From Encephalitozoon hellem ATCC 50504 (lineage: Eukaryota > Microsporidia > Unikaryonidae), in NCBI RefSeq assembly GCF_000277815.2, contig NC_018471.1, positions 62,001 to 126,000 on the forward strand: a stretch of 64,000 nucleotides of DNA, written 5' to 3'. Of the stretch, positions 35,518-45,700 are shown in pieces. The notes under the pieces were generated by a model. That model searched no databases, had not been told where the DNA came from, and was given only the letters and a program-made list of their open reading frames with translations. The position numbers were made by a program, and so were the translations under genes. The first letter of the stretch is position 1; each line of letters opens with the position of its first letter.

Positions 35518-36555
35518 CTAATCAATAAATGCTATATTCTCCTTGTGGAACCTTACAGAGTCCAAGCATGCAAAGAACCCAATGAGGTTTTTTCTCTGAT
35601 GGATTCTTGGGTATATGAAGCTTCTTTTATACTCTTCTCTGTCACTGTCGCTGACGTCTATGTCCTCTGTGGATCCGTCTCCTCTTCTCAGCTTGTGGAA
35701 CACAGGCTTGTCAAGGAGGAGATACTCTGATGGGCCCTTTGGAACATGAACATTCTGCTTGTTGAACGCTATGCTGAACTTCTGGTCTACAGAGTTTCTG
35801 GAATACTTGCATAGCAGCACTGCAAAAAGCACCATTTTTCTGATTTGATGGAGTAGGAAGCTCTGTCCTGTGATTGATATCCTTACGTACTCGACATCCT
35901 CGCTTACATATGGATCTGTGATTGTGATCGACTTGATGTATCTCTTGGTGCCCTTTTCGTTGTTGAGCTTGGTGAAGTTATGGAAGTCCTTGGTTCCTAT
36001 GTACTTTTGGAGAATGGACTCAAAGGCCTTGATGTCATCTGGGGAGGATCTATATCCAGTCACACTTTCCACCACATCCTCAGGATAATCTCTCTTTATT
36101 CCTCCAGCCCTATGCTCCCCATCCTTTTGCTTCAGTGCCTCTGCCTCCTCACTGAAATTGCCCTCTGTGAGGAAGAACGTTGGAACGACATACTCGTAGG
36201 TCCTTGAAATTGCTTGCTTGGAGGGGACAGTGCTTTTTGTAAGCTTCACAATGTCATACAGGTGGATTCCTTCTTGTGAAAGGAGTGTTCTGAGCCTGGA
36301 AACCAGCTCTGGCGTGATGCAGACCTCTATCTTCACTGAGATGAGGTTGAATGCGGCGTGGACACCTTTGTCCGTCCTTGAAGATGACTTGATGTGTATC
36401 TTCTTCGGGTCTTCTGCATTTCTTTCGCTGATGGCGCCCACACTGAGAAGACAGTCCACCACCTTCTTCTCAATCGTGTCCAACTCCTTGTTAAACTGAA
36501 GCCCGTGGTATCCGCTTCCGTCGTAGCCCACCAGTAGTCCTGCTCTAATCTTCAT
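35518..36555 (-). CDS. PUS1: tRNA pseudouridine synthase, PUS1/TruA family
   Basis: This enzyme isomerises uridine to pseudouridine in tRNA and probably snRNA. The TruA-family active-site segment is SSSRTDKGVHAAFN around residues 58-71, with the catalytic Asp62. Before it is YDGSGYHGLQFN, and later are the conserved FHNFTKL and SFLLHQIRKMV blocks. Length is 345 residues; the order and spacing fit PUS1 or PUS2 rather than PUS3. The ATG shares the palindrome CATG with an unused ATG on the other strand, and PheRS beta starts 32 bases away. Confidence 0.92.
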   Translation of the reverse strand: MKIRAGLLVGYDGSGYHGLQFNKELDTIEKKVVDCLLSVGAISERNAEDPKKIHIKSSSRTDKGVHAAFNLISVKIEVCITPELVSRLRTLLSQEGIHLYDIVKLTKSTVPSKQAISRTYEYVVPTFFLTEGNFSEEAEALKQKDGEHRAGGIKRDYPEDVVESVTGYRSSPDDIKAFESILQKYIGTKDFHNFTKLNNEKGTKRYIKSITITDPYVSEDVEYVRISITGQSFLLHQIRKMVLFAVLLCKYSRNSVDQKFSIAFNKQNVHVPKGPSEYLLLDKPVFHKLRRGDGSTEDIDVSDSDREEYKRSFIYPRIHQRKNLIGFFACLDSVRFHKENIAFID

Positions 36556-36572
36556 GGGGAGAAAAGAAGATG

Positions 36573-36586
36573 AAATTTTGAGCCCT
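36573..36586 (+). promoter_or_regulatory. AAATTTT plus CCC start signal of PheRS beta
   Basis: AAATTTT is followed within four bases by CCC, one base before the PheRS beta ATG. It lies inside a 31-base spacer between two divergent start codons and must serve a very compact promoter. Confidence 0.6.
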
Positions 36587-38260
36587 ATGCCAACTCTTGT
36601 AGCAGAGAAGCAAAGAATACAGGGGCAGCTCCAAATGGAATTTGGTGACGATCAGTTTGAGAGGATCCTATTTGACTTTGGGCTGGAATTGGACGGTGTC
36701 ATGGAGGAGGAAGGGAAGACTATGTACAAGATAGATATTCCGGCAAACCGATATGATCTTCTTTGTACGGAAGGGCTTTGCTATGCACTGAAGGCGTTTC
36801 TCTCGATAGAGAAGTATGAGGACATAAAGATTGAGGAGGGGGAGATTGTTGTCCATAAGGCCGGTGGAGAGGAGAGGCCCCACATAGCCTGTGCGGTTGT
36901 CAGGGGAGTGGATCTTCTATCTGAGGGTGCTTACAAAAGCTTCATTGATTATCAAGACAAGCTTCATCTGACTATTGGGAGGAACAGAACGATAGTATCA
37001 ATGGGGACACATGACCTCGATAAAATAGAGGCGCCTGTATTCTACAAGAGTGAGGTTCCCGACAAGATTGTATTCAAGCCTTTGAATGCAGACGAAGAAA
37101 TGAGTGCCCGGGAACTGACCTCGTACTTCCCTCCTGGAAGCAAAATCGGGAAGTACATGAAACTCATTGAGAAGAATGAAAGGTACCCTTACTTCTCGGA
37201 CTCCAACGGGACTGTCATGTCGTTGCCTCCTGTGATAAACTCCGATGCAACCAAGATAAGCCCTGAAACCAAGAATATATTTATTGATATAACAGGGACC
37301 GACTTCCATAAGGTTAATACGGCACTAAAGCTATTGCTAGGATGCTTCCGAGGAAAGAGGATAGAAAGCGTTGTGGTCATGGACGGGGATAAGAGGACTA
37401 GGACGCCTGTAATGCATAATCATTCGTACACAGTTAAGCTGGGGGAGATTAACAAGAATCTTGGACTGGACATATCGCTGGAGGTTGCAAAGACCTATAT
37501 GGAGAGGATGATGCACCGTGCAAGTATGGTTGACCAAGACACCCTTAATGTTAAGGTTCACGACATTAGGTCGGACGTTATTCACAAATGTGATTTGATA
37601 GAAGACTTGGCCATTGCCCATGGATTCAACAACTTCAGAAGGGAACTGCCCTCTGTTGTTACGGTGGGGTCAGAGGTTCCCTTGAATAAGTTTTCTGATA
37701 AGCTTCGAGCAGAGCTCTCCATTATGGGCTTTGACGAGGCTCTGACTCTGACTCTTTTATCGCATGAGGAAAATATGATTGACGGAGACAAGGCAGTTGT
37801 CCTTATGAACCCAAAGTCTGTAGGCTATGAAGTGTGCAGGACGTCTCTTATTCCAGGGCTAATGAAGACGATTGCCTCGAACCTACACATGAAGCTTCCC
37901 TTCAAGCTGTTTGAGGTTTCTGATGTTGTCCTCCTGGACAAGGAGAACAAATGTGGGGCCAGGAACTCAAGGAGACTTGCAGTCGTGTACTCTGGGCACA
38001 CACCATGCCTTGAGGAGATTCAGGGATCCCTTTCTCTCCTCCTGGAAAAGTGCGGGATCCAACTCTCATACAGCCCTTACGACGATCCCATCAGATACAT
38101 CAAGAACCAAAGCGCACTGGTGATCGCAGGGAACACAACCATTGGGTCAATAGGAGTATGCAACCCAGAAATATGCAGGGCCTTCAAGGTTCCATACGCA
38201 GCATCATTCCTTGAAGTGGATGTTGAAAAGTTATTTTCTGTTTATACAGAAACGAATTAA
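36587..38260 (+). CDS. FRS1: Phenylalanyl-tRNA synthetase beta subunit
   Basis: This is the beta chain of the cytosolic (alpha-beta)2 PheRS. The N-terminus MPTLVAEKQRI, the DIPANRYDLLCTEGL block and the B3/B4 editing-type region (SKIGKYM... FSDSNGTVMSLPPVINSD) match archaeal and eukaryotic beta subunits. The B5-like region and the inactive catalytic-like fold follow (CDLIEDLAIAHGFNNF, LLSHEENM). Length is 557 residues, slightly short. An ATG 33 bases earlier is in frame, but this one fits the family and has the AAATTT-CCC element directly before it. Confidence 0.95.
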   Translation: MPTLVAEKQRIQGQLQMEFGDDQFERILFDFGLELDGVMEEEGKTMYKIDIPANRYDLLCTEGLCYALKAFLSIEKYEDIKIEEGEIVVHKAGGEERPHIACAVVRGVDLLSEGAYKSFIDYQDKLHLTIGRNRTIVSMGTHDLDKIEAPVFYKSEVPDKIVFKPLNADEEMSARELTSYFPPGSKIGKYMKLIEKNERYPYFSDSNGTVMSLPPVINSDATKISPETKNIFIDITGTDFHKVNTALKLLLGCFRGKRIESVVVMDGDKRTRTPVMHNHSYTVKLGEINKNLGLDISLEVAKTYMERMMHRASMVDQDTLNVKVHDIRSDVIHKCDLIEDLAIAHGFNNFRRELPSVVTVGSEVPLNKFSDKLRAELSIMGFDEALTLTLLSHEENMIDGDKAVVLMNPKSVGYEVCRTSLIPGLMKTIASNLHMKLPFKLFEVSDVVLLDKENKCGARNSRRLAVVYSGHTPCLEEIQGSLSLLLEKCGIQLSYSPYDDPIRYIKNQSALVIAGNTTIGSIGVCNPEICRAFKVPYAASFLEVDVEKLFSVYTETN

Positions 38261-38301
38261 AAGGGTTAAACTATGTTGTCAGTATAAAAAAGTTTAAGGA
38301 T

Positions 38302-41103
38302 CTAGATATAAAGGGAATTGGCAAAAACTATGTCTCTCTTGATCTTTGATATCCCCAATGCAAACATGTTCTCGAGCTCGGTGTTGCCTATGACCCTGGC
38401 TGCACTGCTCAATTGCCTAAGCAGCTCCTCAAGTCTTTTGAACGTCCTAATGATGCTTCCTTCAAATATGTTCGTCTTGCTGCAGATGTTAACAAATGTG
38501 TGTCCGCACACCCACATCCGAACAACATCCATCAGCTCATAGGAGAACCTTTTGAGATACGCTGCAGGGTCCACGTCAAGAGAACATGACTTCAAGACAT
38601 TACAGACCTTCTCTACAGAAGAAGACAACAGTTTGTAGTACAGCTTGTTTTCGTCACTCAAGACAAAGTTGTCAGAGTCCCATTCCTCAAACACAATGCA
38701 AGACAGCAGCGGAACAAAGTGCTCTACCGGAATTCCCGCAAAGTCTCCATTGAATATCATTTCTGTCAGGACAAGCTCGTCTCCAGACGAAATCTCGCAT
38801 GCCATTCTTCCCTTGATGAGCACATCAGTATCGTTGCAGTACTCCAGCCTCTTCAGAACTTCGATCATTTTCTTGCACTCCTTCATATGGTAGATCTCCT
38901 TGAGGCTGTTGAGCTCAAAGAGCTTGTCCATGTATTTTTGCTTCAGCATCTCATTCATGAAGTATGACCTTGCCTCCCCCATCTCGCCGTTCATGTTTGT
39001 ATCCAAGCATCCTTGGGATTTAGGGCTCTCTCTGTGCTTCTTCCCATTCTCTGGAACCTGGATCATAACAGAGTCTTCTCCAATCAACTCTTTGCTGCAT
39101 GAGGCCAGGCATCCCATAGATGTCTTTCCACATATCATACAGAAGTCAAAGCTCCATTTCGGGTCTATAGATAGTATCTCATCCTCTATCTCTCTTATCT
39201 CCTTGTCTAGGCTGTCTTCAATCGTAATCTTCTCAAAGTTTCGAGTAAACACCCTTATATCCAGCTTTACTCTGTTGGCATACACACAGTCGATGTAGTG
39301 CAAAGGAAACCCACACATATAAACACCCTCGTCAGTCCCAACCATGCAAAGAACCTTCTCTTGGACTTTGCTGACTATTGCATTTCGTATTGTAATGGAT
39401 GGCCCATTCCTGGGTACAAACAGATCAATAACCCTTCCCTTCTTCAGGTACTTGCTGAATTCCTCCGACAGCCTCTTATTTCTTTCCACCCTCTTCTGCT
39501 CTCTCCTTCCATACAGAGACGCAATCCTGTTGGGGCAAATGCTCTCCAGCTGCCTGTGCATCAAGTGCAGAGTCTCCTCCTCTGCGAGGGCCTTCTTATA
39601 TGACTGGAAGTGGTGGAAGCTTCTGCTGATCAGATACAGGGGGTCAAGGCCTTCAACCCTCATGAGGTTCAGCAGCATGTTGTATGTCAGGCGAAATGCA
39701 CTTACAAGATTGTCCGATGACGAGGAAAAGAGCTTTCCAACCTCCTTGTAGGTAATTGGCTCGGAAACTATGCTTATTACAACCCCCATGCTGTCTATCC
39801 CCCTTCTTCCAGCCCTTCCGCTCATCTGGATGTACTCTCCAGGACTTACCAACCTCATGGATTCTCCGTCGAACTTCTTCAGTGCAGTAAACACTACGGA
39901 CTTCGCCGGCATGTTGAGTCCAATCGAGAAGGTCTCGGTTGCAAAGAGCACCTTCAGTAGCCCCTCCTGGAACAGAATCTCGACAACCTCCTTGATAATG
40001 GGAAGAAGCCCTGAGTGGTGTATCCCAATCCCCCTCATGAGAAGAGGAAGAATGTTCTGGATGATCGGAATCTCCCTGTCCTCTTTCCTAAGAGACATGA
40101 TGGCATTGGTAAATATCGTCTCTACCATCTTTGCTTCCGAATCCCTTAGATAGCTCTTGTCCAGCTTCATTGCAAACTTTTCACAGTCCTTTCTTCTGAA
40201 CGAAAACACGACAACGGGAAGAGACGCATCCTCTATTGCCTCGCTCACCTCCCGGGGCCCAACAACCCTCTTCTGGATGGATCTCATTGCAGATAGAAAG
40301 TTCGACTTGTGGAACTTGGTGTCTTTGATCTTGTACAGCCTATTGCTACGGAAGTAGTGGACAAGGGGCGTCACCCTCTTCTCGGTGTACACAACATGAA
40401 CAACCTGGCTTTGAATGTGGCATATCCATTCTGCAAACTCTAGTGCATTTGGAATCGTTGCACTGAGAAACACCATCCTGACATGCCTTGGGAGTAGTAT
40501 GATGGTCTCCTCCCACACAACTCCTCTTTCCTTGTCTCTCATGTAGTGGATCTCGTCAAAGATGATCCAGTGGATCTCACGGACAACCTCTCCTCCTCTG
40601 TAGAGCATGTTCCTAAGGATCTCCGTCGTCATGACAAGACATGTTGCTGCCGGATTGATGGTGACGTCTCCTGTCATCAGGCCAACATCTCCAAACTCCG
40701 AAAGAAGCTCTCTATACTTCTGGTTGGATAGCGCCTTAATTGGAGACGTATACACAACCCTCTGCTTGTTTTTCAATGACATTGCAATGGCGTATTCCGC
40801 GACAACTGTCTTTCCAGAGCTTGTGTGGGCACTCACAAGAACACTCTCGTCTCTTTCAAGGCTGCACACAGAAATCTTCTGGAAGTCGTCTAGCTCAAAC
40901 AGATAGCTTTTTGCAGACGGCGCAGCAAACTCTTTTGGCAGAGGAGTGTAGGCAGCATCAACAGGGACCACAGCCTCGTGACGCGTTCCATTCCTTTCCA
41001 TCCTATCGACCACCATGGTTCTTTTCTCCAGTCTCTCGGGTGTGGCGATGCTCTGCGGCTGCAGGCTTTCGCTAAGGATATCGAAGTATTTGTCGTCGAT
41101 CAT
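38302..41103 (-). CDS. MTR4: Exosome-assisting RNA helicase MTR4
   Basis: This Ski2-like DExH helicase feeds RNA to the nuclear exosome. The motor shows Walker A AHTSSGKT, YTSPIKALSNQKYRE, FDEIHYMRDKERGVVWEE, SATIPNALEFAEW, and QMSGRAGRRGIDSMG. The sequence is closer to Mtr4 than to Ski2 at each of these. The C-terminal helical bundle is present. The arch insertion is shortened and contains a cysteine cluster (C-x2-C-x6-C-x3-C) that I do not associate with the family. Total length is 933 residues against about 1040-1070. It is convergent with PheRS beta and lies upstream of a tRNA. Confidence 0.95.
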   Translation of the reverse strand: MIDDKYFDILSESLQPQSIATPERLEKRTMVVDRMERNGTRHEAVVPVDAAYTPLPKEFAAPSAKSYLFELDDFQKISVCSLERDESVLVSAHTSSGKTVVAEYAIAMSLKNKQRVVYTSPIKALSNQKYRELLSEFGDVGLMTGDVTINPAATCLVMTTEILRNMLYRGGEVVREIHWIIFDEIHYMRDKERGVVWEETIILLPRHVRMVFLSATIPNALEFAEWICHIQSQVVHVVYTEKRVTPLVHYFRSNRLYKIKDTKFHKSNFLSAMRSIQKRVVGPREVSEAIEDASLPVVVFSFRRKDCEKFAMKLDKSYLRDSEAKMVETIFTNAIMSLRKEDREIPIIQNILPLLMRGIGIHHSGLLPIIKEVVEILFQEGLLKVLFATETFSIGLNMPAKSVVFTALKKFDGESMRLVSPGEYIQMSGRAGRRGIDSMGVVISIVSEPITYKEVGKLFSSSSDNLVSAFRLTYNMLLNLMRVEGLDPLYLISRSFHHFQSYKKALAEEETLHLMHRQLESICPNRIASLYGRREQKRVERNKRLSEEFSKYLKKGRVIDLFVPRNGPSITIRNAIVSKVQEKVLCMVGTDEGVYMCGFPLHYIDCVYANRVKLDIRVFTRNFEKITIEDSLDKEIREIEDEILSIDPKWSFDFCMICGKTSMGCLASCSKELIGEDSVMIQVPENGKKHRESPKSQGCLDTNMNGEMGEARSYFMNEMLKQKYMDKLFELNSLKEIYHMKECKKMIEVLKRLEYCNDTDVLIKGRMACEISSGDELVLTEMIFNGDFAGIPVEHFVPLLSCIVFEEWDSDNFVLSDENKLYYKLLSSSVEKVCNVLKSCSLDVDPAAYLKRFSYELMDVVRMWVCGHTFVNICSKTNIFEGSIIRTFKRLEELLRQLSSAARVIGNTELENMFALGISKIKRDIVFANSLYI

Positions 41104-41180
41104 TTAGGGTGGATGCCATGGAAGTATTAGAAGTCTTTGCTGCATGATTGGAGAATTCTGTCATGGCCACAAAATCAAAA

Positions 41181-41262
41181 TGGGACCTGGGGGACTCGAA
41201 CCCCCGCACGTTACCGTATTCGATCTTGAGTCGAACGCCTTAGACCACTCGGCCAAAGTCCC
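41181..41262 (-). tRNA. tRNA-Leu (anticodon CAA), no intron
   Basis: This 82-nt type II tRNA folds well. The acceptor GGGACTT pairs with AGGTCCC and leaves discriminator A. The anticodon stem is TTCGA/TCGAA around the loop CTCAAGA, giving anticodon CAA (plus-strand 41226-41228). The variable arm is 13 nt with an ACG/CGT stem, and the T arm is GGGGG/CCCCC around TTCGAGT. The A box (TGGCCGAGTGG) and B box (GGTTCGAGTCC) are both intact. No intron interrupts the anticodon loop. Confidence 0.96.
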
Positions 41263-41305
41263 TCAGTTTCTCTATCCCCACGGGTCACGTCAGATGCGCT
41301 TGGGT

Positions 41306-41346
41306 AAAATTTTCAGAAATATAAATTCGAATGGGTAGCCCTAAAT
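41306..41346 (+). promoter_or_regulatory. AAAATTTT and CCC elements before tail-anchored orphan
   Basis: AAAATTTT lies about 35 bases, and CCC five bases, upstream of the ATG. Spacing is looser than in the ribosomal protein genes. Confidence 0.35.
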
Positions 41347-42294
41347 ATGAACAGCACCGAGCTATACAACGCCATGAGAAATATACCAAGACACGGCAAC
41401 ACATCAATCATGATAGTGTTCTATCTCCTTGATCTACTGTCAAGCCACTTGAGCATGATGAAGGAGCATAGTAGCATGCCTGTGATTATAAGCGAAGAGG
41501 TTGCTAATTACTACAAAGATGGATATTACCAGAATGCATGCAGGGAGCTTACGAGAACAAACTACAGAGCCAGGAATGAGATAAGAAATCTTCTGTCTGT
41601 TGTGGAGGAGTGGAAGAAAGTTACAAAGAACAACTTCTCGTACTTCCAAGGATACAACGGCTTCAAGTCTAGTGTATGCAGGGAGTTAAGCAAGCATCTA
41701 AACAGCTTCTTCGAGGAGAAGGATCCGACAGAAAAGATAAAGAAGTGGAATGACATGTCTGAAGTTGTTGACTTCTGCAGGTCCAGCTGGCTGAACACTG
41801 ATAGGAGGAAGCATCAGTGGCTGAAGGAGCTAAACACCAAGATTCCCTTCTGCAGTGAGATTCTTCTGCTTCTGAATGGAAAGCTGTGCTTCATACCCGA
41901 GTGGTGCTTCGACAACGAAAGCTACATAATGAAGATCATAGAAACGGAGCTCCAAAACGACCCGTGGGCACCCGTCCACTATCTAGACGAGGCAAGAAAC
42001 AGGTATGTTCTGATTACGCTAGCAAGGCTTCTCCTAACTGCAACAGAAATAAAAGAGGCAACAAAGCCGGTATGGGTAATTTTTGATGAGCTGGAGGATA
42101 AGGTATCCAGGCTAGAAAGAAGGCAGGCATATCAGAGGATTTACAATCGGTGTAAGACGAATAAGGAAAGAGTAGCAGCAGTAACTACTGAGGTAGTTAT
42201 AGAAACGGTTGACGATGTCTTTGGCCTAATTGGGATAGGCGTTATAATAATTGTCAGCTGCGTAGTTTTTGCACTCAATTTCTGTCTAATATAA
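41347..42294 (+). CDS. Orphan C-terminally anchored membrane protein
   Basis: This 315-residue helical protein ends in a single hydrophobic span (GLIGIGVIIIVSCVVFALNF) with only two residues after it, so it is a predicted tail-anchored protein facing the cytosol. The segment before the anchor (KVSRLERRQAYQRIYNRCKTNKERVA) is helical and basic. SNARE-like topology is possible, but I cannot see the heptad pattern with a central Gln or Arg that would prove it. It has six or more cysteines spread without a motif. It lies directly downstream of the divergent tRNA gene. Function is unknown. Confidence 0.7.
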   Translation: MNSTELYNAMRNIPRHGNTSIMIVFYLLDLLSSHLSMMKEHSSMPVIISEEVANYYKDGYYQNACRELTRTNYRARNEIRNLLSVVEEWKKVTKNNFSYFQGYNGFKSSVCRELSKHLNSFFEEKDPTEKIKKWNDMSEVVDFCRSSWLNTDRRKHQWLKELNTKIPFCSEILLLLNGKLCFIPEWCFDNESYIMKIIETELQNDPWAPVHYLDEARNRYVLITLARLLLTATEIKEATKPVWVIFDELEDKVSRLERRQAYQRIYNRCKTNKERVAAVTTEVVIETVDDVFGLIGIGVIIIVSCVVFALNFCLI

Positions 42295-42344
42295 TCTTCT
42301 ATAGGTATTAAATTTATTTTGAGAACTTGCATCATAAATACGAT

Positions 42345-42653
42345 TCATGTACCTTGGATCCTCTTAGAGTGTAAAAGCTTGTATACTTCTTGGGAATCGA
42401 TCTGGGAAGTGACATACTCCCATGAAGAGTCCAGATGCTTATAGGCATAGTAAAGGTATTCTGCAGACAGCTCGTACTCCTTGTCTTTGAAGTGTCTTTT
42501 TGCCTCGCATATCATTCTTTCTGCCAGCTCCCTGGCATAGCCTGTTATTTTCATAAGGTATTCTTCGTCGCTCTTCATTGTGCTTTCTGCCTTTTTGTAG
42601 ATCCTGTAGACGGCACATCCTGCCACGGCCACCTTGGCCACTGTGGATAACAT
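42345..42653 (-). CDS. Small N-anchored protein, possible Tom20-like receptor
   Basis: This 102-residue protein has a short, moderately hydrophobic N-terminal span (STVAKVAVAGCAVYRIYKK) followed at once by basic residues, the layout of a signal-anchored outer-membrane protein. The remainder is helical. A stretch (HFKDKEYELSAEYLYYAYKH) resembles one TPR helix pair, and QEVYKLLHSK lies near the end. Fungal Tom20 has the same order: anchor, basic linker, one TPR-like unit, short tail. The match is by eye and weak. It shares a 56-base divergent promoter with SMC1. Confidence 0.5.
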   Translation of the reverse strand: MLSTVAKVAVAGCAVYRIYKKAESTMKSDEEYLMKITGYARELAERMICEAKRHFKDKEYELSAEYLYYAYKHLDSSWEYVTSQIDSQEVYKLLHSKRIQGT

Positions 42654-42709
42654 GCTGGAAGGGATTGGGAGGATGCTTTTAGGTTAAAAAAAATATTTGC
42701 TGGGACGTT

Positions 42710-45700
42710 ATGGGACTAGAAAGAATTGAAGTGGAGAACTTCAAGTCATATGTTGGAAGGCATGTGATTGGGCCGTTCGACAGGTTTACTTGCATAGTTG
42801 GGCCGAATGGATCTGGAAAGAGCAACATCATGGATGCAGTAACGTTCTGCCTTGGGCTTGGGGCCCGGCACCTTCGTGCCAGCAATGCCAAGGCCTTGAT
42901 CAACAGCAGGTGCAGCCATGCCAGTGTGACGCTACACATTGAAGACCGTGGAGAAAGAAGAGGATTCCGAAGACACGTGAGCAATGAAGGCCGTAGTTTG
43001 TACTTTATTGACTCTGAGAATGTTGGATATGAAAGGTTCAAGGAGGCCATAGAGGAGATGAACTTATTGATTGATGCCCGGAACTTTCTGGTGTTCCAGG
43101 GGGATGTGAATGCAATAGGAAACATGATGCCTATGGAGCTTACAAGACTATTTGAGGAGATGAGCGGAAGTATAAAGCTGAAGGAGGTGTATGAAGAAAG
43201 GCAGAGGGAGCAGGCAAGGGCTGTGAGTGTGTGCAGCTCGTTATTTGAGGAGAGGAAAGAGGTGATGAGCAGGATGAGGGAGGCTGAGGAGGTCAAGGAG
43301 CAAGAAGGAATATTCAGGAGGCTTGTGGACAGGAAGCATGAGATACAAAGGGAAATAGTTCTGCATGAATTGATGGAAAAAAGAGGCAGGAAAAGGGATA
43401 TCAGTGATGAGGAGTCTCAACTTGAGCTTGAGAGTAGGGGTGTACAGAGTCTGATTGATAGTAAGGAGAAGGAAGTTGAGGCATACAGGAGCAGGATAAG
43501 CGAGATAAGAAGAGAGTACTTTGAGGCCGATGCTCTGATGTCGAAGGAAAAGGAAACGATAGCGGAAAGGAGAGCATGGAAGTATGAGGCTGAGCAAGAA
43601 AGAGACAAAAGAAGGGTCCGTCTTGTGGAGGTTGAGATGGAGATCAAGAGTAAAGAGGAAATGATTAGCGGAAAGAAAAGAGAGATTGATAGAAGAAGGA
43701 GGGAGATGGAAGGAGTTGATGCTGGATACTTTGAACTATGCAGGGAGGAGGAGGAAAGAAAGAAGCGCCTGGGAGAGATGGATGCGAAGAAGGAGGTGAT
43801 TGATATGAAAGAAAAGGAACTTCTTCAGATGTGTGGAGAGGACAGAGAGAAGGTGAACACGCTGGATCTGGAGGTGTTTTCTTGCCGGATGATGAGGGAT
43901 GACTGCAAAAGAAGAGTGGAGGAGCTAAGGGAAAGAGACGAGGATCTTCAGGGCAAGATCAGGGAGAAGAAGGTGGTTAGAGGAAACACAAGGGTGAAGA
44001 TAGATGCGCTCGAGAGATCTGAGGCTGAGCTTTGCAGGAAGGTACTGCATCATGAGGAAAGATATAAGAAGCTTGTTTCTGAGGAGAAGCAGAAGAACGA
44101 AGAGCTTTCTTGGATTCTTGGAGAAATATTGCGGATCAAGGGAAAGAGAAGGATTGATGACAGGAGGTCTATGGTGATCAGCACTGTGGAGACGCTTAAA
44201 GGGATGTTTCCTGGTGTTTATGGAAGGGTTGTTGACCTGATTGAGCCCACTCAGGATAGATATGAAACTGGGCTGTCTGTTCTCTTGGGAAGCCATGACC
44301 AGTCTGTTGTTGTTGATACGGAGACGACGGCCATGTCGTGCATCAACTTTATGAAGGAGAAGAGGTTGTGCAAGATGACGTTTCTTCCCATTCAGAGCCT
44401 CAGGGACGGGGAGGAAAGAAAAGGGATGGATGATGTGGTTGGAGAGTACTGTGGAGCGGTGAGGCGGGCTGTGGACACTGTCAGATATGATGCTAAGTAC
44501 AAAAGGGTTGTGCTGTTTTTACTGAAGGAGAAGCTCATAGCAGACAGTTTGGAGATAGCCAAAGACATTTGCTATAGTAAAGGGATGAAGGTGAGTGTGT
44601 GCACGCTGGATGGGATCTATATTCATGGGGGAGGGCATCTTATAAGTGGAGGAGGAGTTGGAAGAAATAAATTCCAGTCTGAGGAGTTGGATGAGCTCCT
44701 GAAGAGAAGAACGAGGATATTGGATGAGGTCCGAAGGATCCAGGACTGTAAGAATGAGCTTTCCTATGTGGAGGTATGCAGGGAAAGGATAGAGGTGTGG
44801 AGAAAAAGCAAGGCAATGGAGATGGAAGCAATGAAGGATCTAGATGTTTGCATTGAAGGGCTGGAGCAGGAGGTGATGGAGAACAAAAAGCTGCTGAGCG
44901 AGGCAGAAGAGTCCCTAAGACATGTCGAGAAGGAGATGGAGGCGCTGGAAGGGAAGATGAAAGAGCACCGGCAGAAGATTGAAGAGGTGGAGGGATCTGT
45001 ATTCTGCGGAATATTCCCAAATGCCTGGTTTAGAAGCTTTGAGGAGTATAAAGAGGCAAGAGATTGTGGAGCTTTTGGATTAAGAAGGATGGAGTATGAG
45101 AATGTAAGAGCAAAGATAGAGCTCAGAATTGAGATGCTAGAGCAGGAAAAGAAAGAGCTGGAGGAAGAGATTAGAGGACTGCGCGAGGGGATAGAGAAGC
45201 TGAGAGAAATGGATAATAACGACGGTATGGATGTGGATGTGGATTCTTCTGAGGTGGGTGTTCTTTCTGAGAAAAGAAGAAGGAAGCTTGAGGCTTTTGA
45301 GAAAGCCCGGGACGAGTTCAAGGAGATTAACGAGGAGTTCAGGAGACTTGTGGAAAAGAAAAACGAGCTAGACCAAAGGATAGTTTATTGTGCTTCTTCA
45401 AAGGAGCGGGTTGAAGAGGAGATAAAGAATGTCTTGAGCTTTGCAGTGCTTGAGGAGATCGAGATTCCTTGTGCAGGGAGGAGGCCGGCAGGAGAGATGT
45501 CTATAGATGAAATAGACTTTTCTGGGCTAGAGGGGAATGCTGAGGAACTTCGAAGGGAGCTCGAGGAGATCAATCAGAAGATAAGCAGCCAGGCACCGCT
45601 GATGAGGATAGAAGAAAAAGACGGAGATCGCTCTAGATATGCGAAGATCAGTGAGGAATACGAAAGGCAAAAGGCCGCGGCAATTTCGGCAAAGAATGAG

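Noticed and set aside
41144..41338. 64-codon frame through the tRNA gene
   Set aside because: It reads the complement of a perfectly folding tRNA-Leu; such frames are common over tRNAs.
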